DNA of 39,323 nucleotides from Dokdonella sp. (lineage in GTDB: Bacteria; Pseudomonadota; Gammaproteobacteria; Xanthomonadales; Rhodanobacteraceae): assembly GCF_019634845.1 (NCBI RefSeq), contig NZ_JAHCAQ010000021.1:1-39323 (forward strand), in the 5' to 3' direction. This document shows positions 1-6,574 of this stretch, piece after piece. Position 1 is the first letter of the stretch, and each line of letters begins with the position of its first letter. A model generated the notes under the pieces. The model was given only the letters and a program-made list of their open reading frames with translations. It made no database searches and had not been told where the DNA came from. A program made the position numbers and the translations under genes.

Positions 1-86
1 ACATCGGCAACTTCGTTGTCCGCATCTTCCAGCGCTGCGAGCACGGCGGGGCGCACCTTGGCCGAGCCGGGCGGGATCGCCACGCC
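1..86 (-). pseudogene. 5'-truncated IS110-family transposase remnant
   Basis: Read on the minus strand, these 86 bases match the transposase stretch at 39238-39323 at the opposite end of the window, in inverted orientation. The match is perfect over about 74 bases. It then shows a one-base insertion (GAAGTTG here, GAGTTG there) and a difference at the last base. The roughly 460 coding bases that precede this point in the right-hand copy are missing, and the sequence joins an attC core directly at base 87. The remainder lies outside the window. This is therefore a 5'-truncated and probably frameshifted copy; the other copy could instead carry the frameshift. Confidence 0.85.
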
Positions 87-134
87 GTTCAAGCCGACGC
101 CGCTTCGCGGCGCGGCTTAATTCAAGCGTTAGCC
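87..134 (+). repeat. attC-like cassette recombination site, missing its R'' end
   Basis: The site has the form TTCAAGCC, a GC-rich palindromic core (GCCGCttcgCGGCG), GGCTTAATTCAA, then GCGTTAGCC, which fits the L''-core-L'-R' part of an integron attC. The R'' end (normally TAAC-like) has been replaced by the IS110 remnant that ends at base 86. The core is almost identical to the sites at 687-743 and 38636-38685. That fits attC sites of one resident integron type rather than unrelated imported cassettes. Confidence 0.8.
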
Positions 135-156
135 AGCAGAAGCTAGAAAGTCGCGG

Positions 157-185
157 TTGACAGACGCGTTTTACGTAGCTACGTT
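157..185 (+). promoter_or_regulatory. brnT promoter with 12-bp palindromic operator
   Basis: A perfect -35 box TTGACA (157-162) lies 17 bp before TACGTT (180-185). A perfect palindrome ACGTAGCTACGT (173-184) overlaps the -10 and is a natural place for autorepression by the BrnA antitoxin. The expected transcription start, about 7 nt after the -10, falls on or next to the GTG at 191, so the message may be leaderless. The operator role is inferred. Confidence 0.65.
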
Positions 186-190
186 AAAGC

Positions 191-463
191 GTGCGAATCA
201 CTTGCGACCCTGCGAAGCGTGAGTGGACTTTGCAGGAGCGCGGCCTCGACATGCTGCGCGCTGGCGAAGTGTTTGTCGGGCCGCACTTCACTCGCACAGA
301 TGACCGCCAAGACTACGGCGAGCCCCGCTTCATCACCGCTGGCTGGCTTGACGCTCGGCTTGTCGTCTTCGCATGGACGCCCCGCGGTGCCGCAAGGCGC
401 ATCATCAGCATGAGGCATTGCCATGAACGCGAAGCAAAAAAGCTCACACCACATCTCACCTGA
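191..463 (+). CDS. brnT: BrnT-family ribonuclease toxin
   Basis: The 90-residue protein resembles BrnT toxins, small RelE-like-fold ribonucleases that stop growth by cutting RNA and are neutralised by BrnA. The BrnT pattern is visible: an N-terminal D-P-A-K-R, a central DxRxDYGEPR stretch (an unusually polar version of this region), a beta strand ARLVVFAW, and the C-terminal RRIISMRHCHEREAKK, which matches the family's IRIISAR block. The start is GTG at 191, chosen because the promoter lies directly upstream and no ribosome-binding site is present. It overlaps brnA by 41 bases. Gene pair and attC sites make one gene cassette. Toxin activity is inferred from the family. Confidence 0.82.
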   Translation: MRITCDPAKREWTLQERGLDMLRAGEVFVGPHFTRTDDRQDYGEPRFITAGWLDARLVVFAWTPRGAARRIISMRHCHEREAKKLTPHLT

Positions 464-692
464 CCCGGATCTCCCGGAGATCACGGACGACTGGATTGCC
501 GGTGCAGACCTGTACCACGGCAGCAAGCTCGTACGGCGCGGTCGCCCCAAGTCGGAGAACCCACGGCAACTGCTTTCGTTGCGCCTGCCCCCGCAAGTCA
601 TCGCCCGCTGGAAGGCCAGCGGCCCAGGCTGGCAGACTCGCATGGCGGAGGCCCTTGAAAAGACAGCACCCAAGATTCGGGCTGCTGGCTAA
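423..692 (+). CDS. brnA: BrnA-family antitoxin
   Basis: The 89-residue protein has an acidic, flexible N-terminus (PDPDLPEITDDW) that would wrap the toxin. Its C-terminus is a ribbon-helix-helix-like DNA-binding part with the family signature RGRPKSENPRQLLSLRLPP followed by ARWKASGPGWQTRMAEAL. BrnA proteins both neutralise BrnT and repress the shared promoter; the palindrome at 173-184 is the likely target. The start lies inside the end of brnT, so the two are translationally coupled. The stop codon TAA forms part of the R'' end of the next attC, as is typical of cassette genes. Confidence 0.85.
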   Translation: MNAKQKSSHHISPDPDLPEITDDWIAGADLYHGSKLVRRGRPKSENPRQLLSLRLPPQVIARWKASGPGWQTRMAEALEKTAPKIRAAG

Positions 693-743
693 CAAATCAA
701 GCCGACGGCGCTTCGCGGCGCGGCTTGACTCAGGCGATAAGCC
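687..743 (+). repeat. attC site after brnTA, with mutated R' core
   Basis: R'' is GGCTAAC (687-693), followed by the palindromic core GGCGCttcgCGGCGC, then GGCTTGACTCAGGC and an R' of GATAAGCC where GTTAGGC is expected. The changed R' triplet (GAT for GTT) alters the bases at the IntI crossover point, so this site may be inactive. It is near-identical to 87-134 apart from that change. Confidence 0.8.
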
Positions 744-746
744 GAC

Positions 747-1640
747 ATGACCGCTCCGCGTGCAACTGTAAATATCGGGCGACGACGAATACGCGTTGCC
801 GGCCGCATGCTCGGCTCACTGCTGCTGGGTGGGGTGGCGGTTCTTGGCTCGATTCTGATCTTTCGTCGGGGCGTACTGCCGCTGATCGAAGCGGCGTTCA
901 ATCCCGGGCCCGAACTGCTCAGCGCCTTCAGACGCGCCGGCATCCTTTTGACGGCCGTCACGGGCTACTGGGCTTTCGTGCGCTGGCACGAAAAGCGCGA
1001 AGCGACCGAACTGCGCCTGCAGCCGATTCCGCTGATGCTTGGCGGCGCGAGCGGCGCTGCCCTGGTGGCGCTCCCGATGACTGTCCTGTTCGCCCTGGGC
1101 GCCTACGAACTGGTGCTGTTTCGCGGCGCCTCGCCGTCGCTGTTCGGCGTGGCAGCACTAATCGGCATCGCGGCTGTCCTTGAGGAGTTGACCTACCGCT
1201 GCCTGCTGTTCCGCATCGTGGAACGGGCCTGGGGAACGTCGGTGGCGTTGGCAGTGCAGGCAGTGGTGTTCGCCTTGGTGCACTTGGAGAATGTCGAACG
1301 AGGTAGGCTCATCGACGCGGTGACCATGCTGGTCGCAGTGACGTTGGCGGGCCTGCTCTGGGCCACGGTTTTCGTCCTGACGCGCAACCTGTGGGCGGCG
1401 GCGGCCAATCATGCGGCATGGAACTTCACCATTCTGCTCGCTGGCGTGCCGCTTTCCGGCATTGAGGACTGGCGCAGCTTGGCGCCGCTCGAAAGCCGCC
1501 TTGCCGGGCCCGATTGGCTTACCGGAGGCATGTTCGGCCCAGAGAGTTCGTTGCTGGTAATCGTGTCGACCACGGTCGCGGTTGTGCTGCTGCTGCGCGC
1601 GGCGCGGCGGCGTGGGCGCTTCATCGTGCCGGTGGCCTAG
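747..1640 (+). CDS. CPBP-family intramembrane glutamic protease
   Basis: This 297-residue polytopic membrane protein belongs to the CAAX-protease/bacteriocin-processing (CPBP, Abi) family. The three active-site motifs are present: EELTYR (near residue 149), FALVH (near 175) and NHAAWNF (near 224). About eight hydrophobic segments are visible, the first at residues 20-40. Family members cleave membrane-bound peptides, and bacterial members are linked to bacteriocin self-immunity and peptide maturation; the substrate here is unknown. The ATG at 747 lies 3 nt after an attC and the stop lies in the next attC-like site, so it is a cassette gene. No strong ribosome-binding site is seen. Confidence 0.85.
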   Translation: MTAPRATVNIGRRRIRVAGRMLGSLLLGGVAVLGSILIFRRGVLPLIEAAFNPGPELLSAFRRAGILLTAVTGYWAFVRWHEKREATELRLQPIPLMLGGASGAALVALPMTVLFALGAYELVLFRGASPSLFGVAALIGIAAVLEELTYRCLLFRIVERAWGTSVALAVQAVVFALVHLENVERGRLIDAVTMLVAVTLAGLLWATVFVLTRNLWAAAANHAAWNFTILLAGVPLSGIEDWRSLAPLESRLAGPDWLTGGMFGPESSLLVIVSTTVAVVLLLRAARRRGRFIVPVA

Positions 1641-1721
1641 TTCGATGCGACACCACCGCATCGCCCTAAGAACGGCATGCAGCGGATGCACTTCGCGCAC
1701 CGCTGTTGCCGAGCGTTAGCC
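1634..1721 (+). repeat. degenerate attC-like site after the CPBP gene
   Basis: The gene's TAG stop lies in GGCCTAGTT, which resembles an R'' of GCCTAAC. The site ends with a perfect R' GCGTTAGCC (1713-1721). An imperfect hairpin lies between (CGGCATGCAGCGG against CCGCTGTTGCCG). L'' and L' match poorly, so this is a divergent or decayed site. Confidence 0.5.
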
Positions 1722-1737
1722 GTCACAGGAGAGTGGC

Positions 1738-1857
1738 ATGCGCGTTTGTCTGAATCTTCTCACTGCCCTGGCACTGTGCGCACCTGCCAGCCTTTCCTTT
1801 GCAAGCCCGCCAGGCTCGTATGAGGTCTCAGCAAAGCTGATCTTGGCCTTGAGTTGA
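1738..1857 (+). pseudogene. truncated secreted-protein gene cassette
   Basis: An AGGAG ribosome-binding site (1726-1730) precedes an ATG that opens a 39-codon reading frame. It begins with a convincing signal peptide (MRVCLNLLTALALCAPA...SFA) followed by only about 16 mature residues (PPGSYEVSAKLIL...). In a shifted frame the coding potential continues to a TAA that coincides with the following attC-like site (1875-1881), the usual place for a cassette stop. I infer that a deletion or frameshift truncated a small exported cassette protein. It could instead be a genuine secreted mini-protein. The family is not recognised. Confidence 0.45.
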
Positions 1858-1874
1858 CGGCGAGCCGGGGTGAC

Positions 1875-1984
1875 GATTAACAATTCGTCGAAGCCGAACT
1901 GGCTTCGTTCCACCAACAACATGGCAGGAACCGCTTGCGATGTGGATGGCTCCACTACGCAAGTCGGCTTAACTCAGGTCAGCG
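1875..1984 (+). repeat. degenerate attC-like site, last of the left array
   Basis: GATTAACAATTCGTCGAAGCC at the left and GTCGGCTTAACTCAGGTCAGC at the right are partly complementary arms separated by about 65 bases. This is the general form of a long attC. The R' end reads GGTCAGC instead of GTTAGGC, so the site is probably inactive. No attC-like sequence is seen beyond it on this side. Confidence 0.55.
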
Positions 1985-2141
1985 ACCGTTCGGGCAGTCT
2001 GCGCAAACTCCTCGGCGCGGACGGTCGGTCGTGCTGCCCTCGTGGACGCGCGACAGGCCGCAGCTGACAACGCACCCATGCCGGTGGTGATCCGCAGCCT
2101 CGGACGGGCTCATGCGCTCAACTCCCACAGGAAGTCGTTGA

Positions 2142-2825
2142 ATGACCAACCCAATGAAGATCAGCAGGCTCGCCGGCGCGCTGTACCTCGTCGTCGTCGT
2201 GACCGGTTTGTTCAGTCTCGTCCATGTTCCGTCCCGGATCACGGTCACGGGGGATCCGAGTGCGACGCTCCACAACATTCTGACGCACAACCTCTTGTTC
2301 CGGGCCGGCATCGCGGCGTTCCTGGTCAAGCAGGTTGCGTTCCTGCTGCTGCCGCTCGCGCTGTTCAGGCTACTGCGTCCCGTGCATCGGGACGCAGCGA
2401 CGCTCATGGTGGCGCTGGCCGTGGTCAGCGTACCGATCGCGCTGGTCAGTCTGGTCAATCGGCTCGACGCGCTCGACATCCTCAGCCGCGGCGTTGTTGA
2501 CCAATCGCAATCCCAAGCCACATTGGCACTCGCCGCCTATGGCAATGGACTGTTGGTCACGACGCTGTTCTGGGGACTGTGGCTGCTTCCATTCGGCTAT
2601 CTGGTCATTCGATCCGGGTTCCTGCCGAAGGTCCTCGGCGTGTTCCTCGTTCTTGGCGGCATTGGCTATGTGTCCCAGGTGTTCTGGGAAATTCTCGCGC
2701 CGGGCGTGGACTTCCCGCCCTACGCGCTTCTGCCGGCCGCAGTAGGCGAGATCGGCATCTGTCTGTGGCTTCTCTTGGTGGGCGCGCGCCGCTCCCGGCG
2801 AGGCATCGTCCAAGAAAGCGCTTGA
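2142..2825 (+). CDS. DUF4386-family membrane protein
   Basis: A 227-residue integral membrane protein with about six hydrophobic segments (residues 8-26, 48-72, 84-104, 125-150, 160-180 and 195-215). The opening KISRLAGALYLVVVVTGLFS and the later LLPFGYLVIRSGFLPKVLGVFLVLGG are characteristic of DUF4386, a family of unknown function common next to stress or regulatory genes. Start: ATG after an AGGAAG ribosome-binding site 8-9 nt upstream. It follows the last attC-like site, but no attC follows the gene, so whether it is a cassette or chromosomal is uncertain. Confidence 0.85.
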   Translation: MTNPMKISRLAGALYLVVVVTGLFSLVHVPSRITVTGDPSATLHNILTHNLLFRAGIAAFLVKQVAFLLLPLALFRLLRPVHRDAATLMVALAVVSVPIALVSLVNRLDALDILSRGVVDQSQSQATLALAAYGNGLLVTTLFWGLWLLPFGYLVIRSGFLPKVLGVFLVLGGIGYVSQVFWEILAPGVDFPPYALLPAAVGEIGICLWLLLVGARRSRRGIVQESA

Positions 2826-2906
2826 GCGAGCGATGCTTGAGCAGGTTCGTCGAGCAGCCATGCGCCACGCCTCGCATGGTTGTTCCTCGCCCCGAGCCGG
2901 CTGCCG

Positions 2907-3626
2907 ATGAGGATTCTCGCCCTCAATATCCGCCATGGTGGCGGCAATCGCATTGAGGCCATCGCGCGCTACATCGGCGCTTGCCATCCCGATGTGGTGG
3001 TCCTGTCGGAGTTCAGGGACAACGCCAACGCGAACCTGCTGCGCGCGCACTTCGGCCGCCAAGGTTTGCCGTTCTTTGCCGCAGCGTCGGCGGTGCGCAA
3101 CCAGAACAGCGTCTGCATCGCCTCGAGGATCGCTTTCATCGGCCGCGCCTATCCGCAGCTCGGGCCGGATCACTGCCACCGCCTCATTGCGGCCCACTTC
3201 GATGATCTGACGGTGTATGGCGTCTACTTCGCTCAACGGCAGGCAAAATCGACGCTGTTCGATTTCCTGCTTGCAGGCCCGCCGAGCGCCGACCCGGCAG
3301 CGCTGCTCGTGGGCGATTTCAACACGGGACGGCACTACGTGGACGAAGCGGCAGCCACGTTCCACTGTGCGCGCCAGTTCGAGTTGCTGTCGCGCGGGCC
3401 ATACGTCGATTGCTGGCGATCAAGAAACCCCGACGCCAGGCAATTCAGCTGGTTTGCCGACTCCGGGCGCGGCTTCCGCATCGATCACGTTTTTGCGACC
3501 ACACCCATCGATGCGCGCGTGACGAGCATTCGCTATGACCGCACGCCGCTCACGCAGGCAATCACCGACCATGCCGCGCTGATCGTGGAGTGCGCCAGCG
3601 CCACCTCGCGCGACGTCCCGGCCTGA
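2907..3626 (+). CDS. endonuclease/exonuclease/phosphatase-fold protein
   Basis: A 239-residue protein of the metal-dependent EEP fold, which includes DNase I, AP endonucleases and phosphoesterases. Visible motifs are MRILALNIRHGGG (Asn metal site), VVLSEFRDN (catalytic Glu), LLVGDFNTG (the hallmark GDFN), RIDHVF and a C-terminal TDHAALIVE, which supplies the active-site Asp-His pair. No signal peptide or extra domain is visible, so it is probably cytoplasmic. The ATG at 2907 starts exactly at the first beta strand; a TTG at 2880 is a less likely alternative. The substrate cannot be told from sequence. Confidence 0.85.
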   Translation: MRILALNIRHGGGNRIEAIARYIGACHPDVVVLSEFRDNANANLLRAHFGRQGLPFFAAASAVRNQNSVCIASRIAFIGRAYPQLGPDHCHRLIAAHFDDLTVYGVYFAQRQAKSTLFDFLLAGPPSADPAALLVGDFNTGRHYVDEAAATFHCARQFELLSRGPYVDCWRSRNPDARQFSWFADSGRGFRIDHVFATTPIDARVTSIRYDRTPLTQAITDHAALIVECASATSRDVPA

Positions 3627-3745
3627 TTCCGCCGCCGCAACTTGGCCCGACCTCGGGACAGCCATGAGGCCTGCGTGGGACGCCGCTGCGGGCTGCGGCA
3701 CGGCACGGCGCGGCGCGACGCCGCAGGCCCGGCACTGCAAGCGAG

Positions 3746-3751
3746 TAGAAT
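3746..3751 (+). promoter_or_regulatory. -10 box TAGAAT placed for a leaderless transcript
   Basis: TAGAAT ends 6 nt before the ATG at 3758, which would put the transcription start on the start codon itself. No ribosome-binding site is visible in the intervening bases. A -35 is not evident. Confidence 0.4.
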
Positions 3752-3757
3752 CGGCCC

Positions 3758-4837
3758 ATGTTTGCCTGGTGGCCTGCCCTCGTCGACGCCTTCAACCAGC
3801 ACGCGGTGCTGCCGCTGCTGGATTGGCTGCATCTGACCCGCTATTTCGGCGATCCGCGCGATGTGGCCGAGGCGCTCATCATCGCCGCGATCCAGGTGCT
3901 CATCATCGGCGCGATCTTCCGTCCGCTCGAGTCGCTGGCGCCGGCCGAGCGCTGGAGCGATCGCCGTTACGCCCGCATCGATCGCACCTATACCCTCATC
4001 ATGCTGTTCGGCCTCAATCCGCTGTTCGGCTACCTCGTGCTGACGCCGCTTGCGCAGTTGGCTGGCGTCGGCGGCAGCGGCAGCGGCAGCGAGGGCCCGA
4101 CCGGCCTGTTGGCGCTGTTGCCGTGGCTGGCCGATTGGCCATGGCTGAGGTTTGGCCTGTACTACCTGCTGTTCGACTTCACCTACTACTGGATGCATCG
4201 CGCCCAGCATTGGCTGCCGTGGTGGTGGGCGCTGCACAGCCTGCATCACAGCCAGCGCCAGATGAGCTGCTGGTGCAATGACCGCGGCAGCTATGTCGAC
4301 GGCCTGCTGCAGTCGATCGTGCTTGGTGGCTTCGGCGTGCTGGTCGGCGTCGAGCCCGACGAGTTCGCGCTGCTGATGTTCGTCGGCGAGCTCGTGCAGT
4401 GCTATTCCCATACCAACGTGCGCTATGGCTTCGGCCGCCTGTTCGAGCGCGTGTTCGTCGATCCCAGATTCCACCGCCTGCATCACATGATCGTCGACGA
4501 GCAGCGGCCGAACCTGCACAACTGCAACTTCGGCCAGGTGCTGTCGATCTGGGACCAGTGGTTCGGCACGGCGCGTTATGGCATGCCGCCACGCCCGACC
4601 GGCGTGCTCGACCCGATGGTCGACATCGACAACGAGCGCGGTCTCGTCGCCATGCAATGGGGCGCGATCCGGCGCTTCTGGGGCGCGCTGTGGTCACGCG
4701 CCGGCTGGCGCCCCGGCGACGTCGGCTTCGGGTCGGACTACGTGCCCTATCCGAGCGGGCACGACAAGCCGCGCCAAGCGCATGGCCACGCGGAGACAGT
4801 GGACGGCACCCCGCCGGTCTCGGTGACGCCGCGTTGA
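3758..4837 (+). CDS. sterol desaturase/fatty acid hydroxylase family protein
   Basis: This 359-residue membrane protein has the three histidine clusters that hold the di-iron centre of the fatty-acid-hydroxylase superfamily: HRAQH (near residue 147), HSLHHS (near 162) and RFHRLHH (near 242), with a further His in YSHTNVRYG. Hydrophobic segments lie around residues 40-55, 85-105, 130-145 and 185-210, and the catalytic face is cytoplasmic in known members. A GSGSGSEG linker follows the second segment. Members oxidise lipids, sterols, carotenoids or alkylglycerols; the bacterial substrate is unknown. It stands alone with its own promoter-like -10 and is not obviously in an operon. Confidence 0.87.
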   Translation: MFAWWPALVDAFNQHAVLPLLDWLHLTRYFGDPRDVAEALIIAAIQVLIIGAIFRPLESLAPAERWSDRRYARIDRTYTLIMLFGLNPLFGYLVLTPLAQLAGVGGSGSGSEGPTGLLALLPWLADWPWLRFGLYYLLFDFTYYWMHRAQHWLPWWWALHSLHHSQRQMSCWCNDRGSYVDGLLQSIVLGGFGVLVGVEPDEFALLMFVGELVQCYSHTNVRYGFGRLFERVFVDPRFHRLHHMIVDEQRPNLHNCNFGQVLSIWDQWFGTARYGMPPRPTGVLDPMVDIDNERGLVAMQWGAIRRFWGALWSRAGWRPGDVGFGSDYVPYPSGHDKPRQAHGHAETVDGTPPVSVTPR

Positions 4838-4998
4838 GGTCACCCGCGCGTCGGCCGAAGCGATCGAAGCATTCCGCGGGGACAACTGCGCTCGAGATTC
4901 GCGCGGCCATCACCCATGTGCCGCCGCCGCTGGCTGCGTGCGATTGCGCCCGCGGGCAGCCCGGCGACAACGCGCCACGCCGGTGAGCGGGGCGTCGG

Positions 4999-6396
4999 CT
5001 AGACGAGCCCGGTCATGCCGTAGACGAGGATCACGAAGAACACGGCCAGCGTCTTGATCAGCGTGATCGCGAAGATGTCGCGGTAGGACTGGCGATGGCT
5101 GAGGCCGGTGACCGCGAGCAGGGTAATGACGGCGCCGTTGTGCGGCAGCGTGTCCATGCCGCCCGAGGCCATCGCCGCGATGCGGTGCAGGACTTCGGGC
5201 GCGATGCCGGCGGCGGCGGCGGCCTGCGAGAACGAGTCGGCCATCGCGGCGAGCGCGATGCTCATGCCGCCCGAGGCCGAGCCGGTGATGCCGGCCAACG
5301 CGGTGACGGTGACGGCCTCGTTGACCAGCGGATGCGGGATCGCGCGCAACGCATCGGCCACCAGCAGGAAGCCGGGCAGGGCCGCGATCACGGCGCCGAA
5401 GCCGTATTCGGAGGCGGTGTTCATCGACGCCAGCAGGGCGCCGGCCACCGCCGTGCGCGTGCCGTGCGCGAAGGCCTGGCTGACCGGGCGCCAGGCAAAC
5501 ACCAGCACGCAGGCGATGCCGGCCAGCAGCGCGCCCTCGACCGCCCAGATCGCGGCCAGCTTGCCGGTTTCCTGCACGATCGGTGCGGCGTTGCCGACCA
5601 CGCTCGGGGCGAAGCTCGTGCTGCTGCCATACCAGTGCGGAATCTGCCGCGTGAGCACGAAGTTGACCACGCCAACCACGACGAGCGGCGCGATCGCGAG
5701 CGCGGCCGGCGCCATCCGCGTACCGGCGAACGGCTCGGGCTCGTTGGTGTGGGCCTCGCCATAGCCCTCGCCACGCGCCGCGGCCACGCGGCGGCGCCAT
5801 TCCAGATAGCCGATGCCCAGCAGCAGCACGAACACGGCGCCGATGCTGCCCAGCCACGGCGCCGCCCAGGTCGTGGTCTGGAAGAACGTCGTCGGAATGA
5901 CGTTCTGGATCTGCGGCGTGCCCGGCAGCGCGTCCATCGTGAACGTGAACGCGCCGAGCGCGATCGTGCCCGGGATCAGCCGCTTGGGAATGTCGCTGCG
6001 CCGGAACAGCTCGGCCGCGAACGGATACACCGCGAACACCACCACGAACAGCGACACGCCGCCATAGGTCAGCAAGGCGCAGACGAGCACGATCGACAGC
6101 ATCGCGCGGCCGCGTCCGACCAGGCCGATCGTGGCGGCCACGATCGACTTGGAGAAGCCCGAGATCTCGATGAGCTTGCCGAACACCGCGCCGAGCAGGA
6201 ACACGGGGAAATACAGCTTGAGGAAGCCGACCATGCGGTCCATGAACAGGCCCGTGAACATCGGCGCGACGAGCGCCGGTTCGGTCAGCAGCACGGCGCC
6301 GAGCGCGGCCAGCGGCGCGAACAGGATCACGCTGTGGCCGCGGTAGGCCGCCAGCATGAGGAAGGCGAGCGCGGCGAGCACGATCATCAAGGCCAT
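4999..6396 (-). CDS. GntP-family permease, probably for D-3-hydroxybutyrate
   Basis: A 465-residue, 12-14-segment inner-membrane protein of the GntP (gluconate/H+ symporter) superfamily. The N-terminal MALMIVLAALAFLMLAAYRG, the block KLYFPVFLLGAVFGKLIE and the MDALPGTPQIQNVIP motif resemble, as I recall them, permeases annotated for D-beta-hydroxybutyrate next to bdhA in Pseudomonas, more than true gluconate permeases. The start at 6396 is where homology begins; upstream codons to 6576 read as non-protein. It is divergent from a TonB-dependent receptor, with a PHB depolymerase beyond, which supports a role in importing 3-hydroxybutyrate. The substrate is an inference. Confidence 0.8.
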   Translation of the reverse strand: MALMIVLAALAFLMLAAYRGHSVILFAPLAALGAVLLTEPALVAPMFTGLFMDRMVGFLKLYFPVFLLGAVFGKLIEISGFSKSIVAATIGLVGRGRAMLSIVLVCALLTYGGVSLFVVVFAVYPFAAELFRRSDIPKRLIPGTIALGAFTFTMDALPGTPQIQNVIPTTFFQTTTWAAPWLGSIGAVFVLLLGIGYLEWRRRVAAARGEGYGEAHTNEPEPFAGTRMAPAALAIAPLVVVGVVNFVLTRQIPHWYGSSTSFAPSVVGNAAPIVQETGKLAAIWAVEGALLAGIACVLVFAWRPVSQAFAHGTRTAVAGALLASMNTASEYGFGAVIAALPGFLLVADALRAIPHPLVNEAVTVTALAGITGSASGGMSIALAAMADSFSQAAAAAGIAPEVLHRIAAMASGGMDTLPHNGAVITLLAVTGLSHRQSYRDIFAITLIKTLAVFFVILVYGMTGLV

Positions 6397-6484
6397 CGGC
6401 GGGTTCCCTGCTGCGAAGGCAGCCGGCGCAGCACGCGCGGCCACGCGTGGCAACGAGTATGCGCAGGCCGGCGCGATGGCCCAC

Positions 6485-6498
6485 TGTACGAAGGTACA
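6485..6498. promoter_or_regulatory. inverted repeat TGTAC-n4-GTACA in divergent intergenic region
   Basis: TGTACgaagGTACA sits in the 178 bp between the divergent permease and receptor genes, with further partial symmetry outside (CCAC on the left, GTGG on the right). Its position suits an operator for a dimeric regulator controlling both genes. No regulator gene adjoins it. Confidence 0.4.
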
Positions 6499-6574
6499 AG
6501 TGTGGCGCCGACGCCAGTCGCCTAGCCTGCGCGCGAATTGGCCGTGCGGCCGGCATCCTTGTTGGAGGGGAACC

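Noticed and set aside
179-673. Minus-strand frame antisense to brnTA
   Set aside because: It is antisense to a well-supported toxin-antitoxin pair and has no features of its own.
1-2000. Integron integrase or attI
   Set aside because: No tyrosine-recombinase motif or attI-like site is present on either strand, so only cassettes are in the window.
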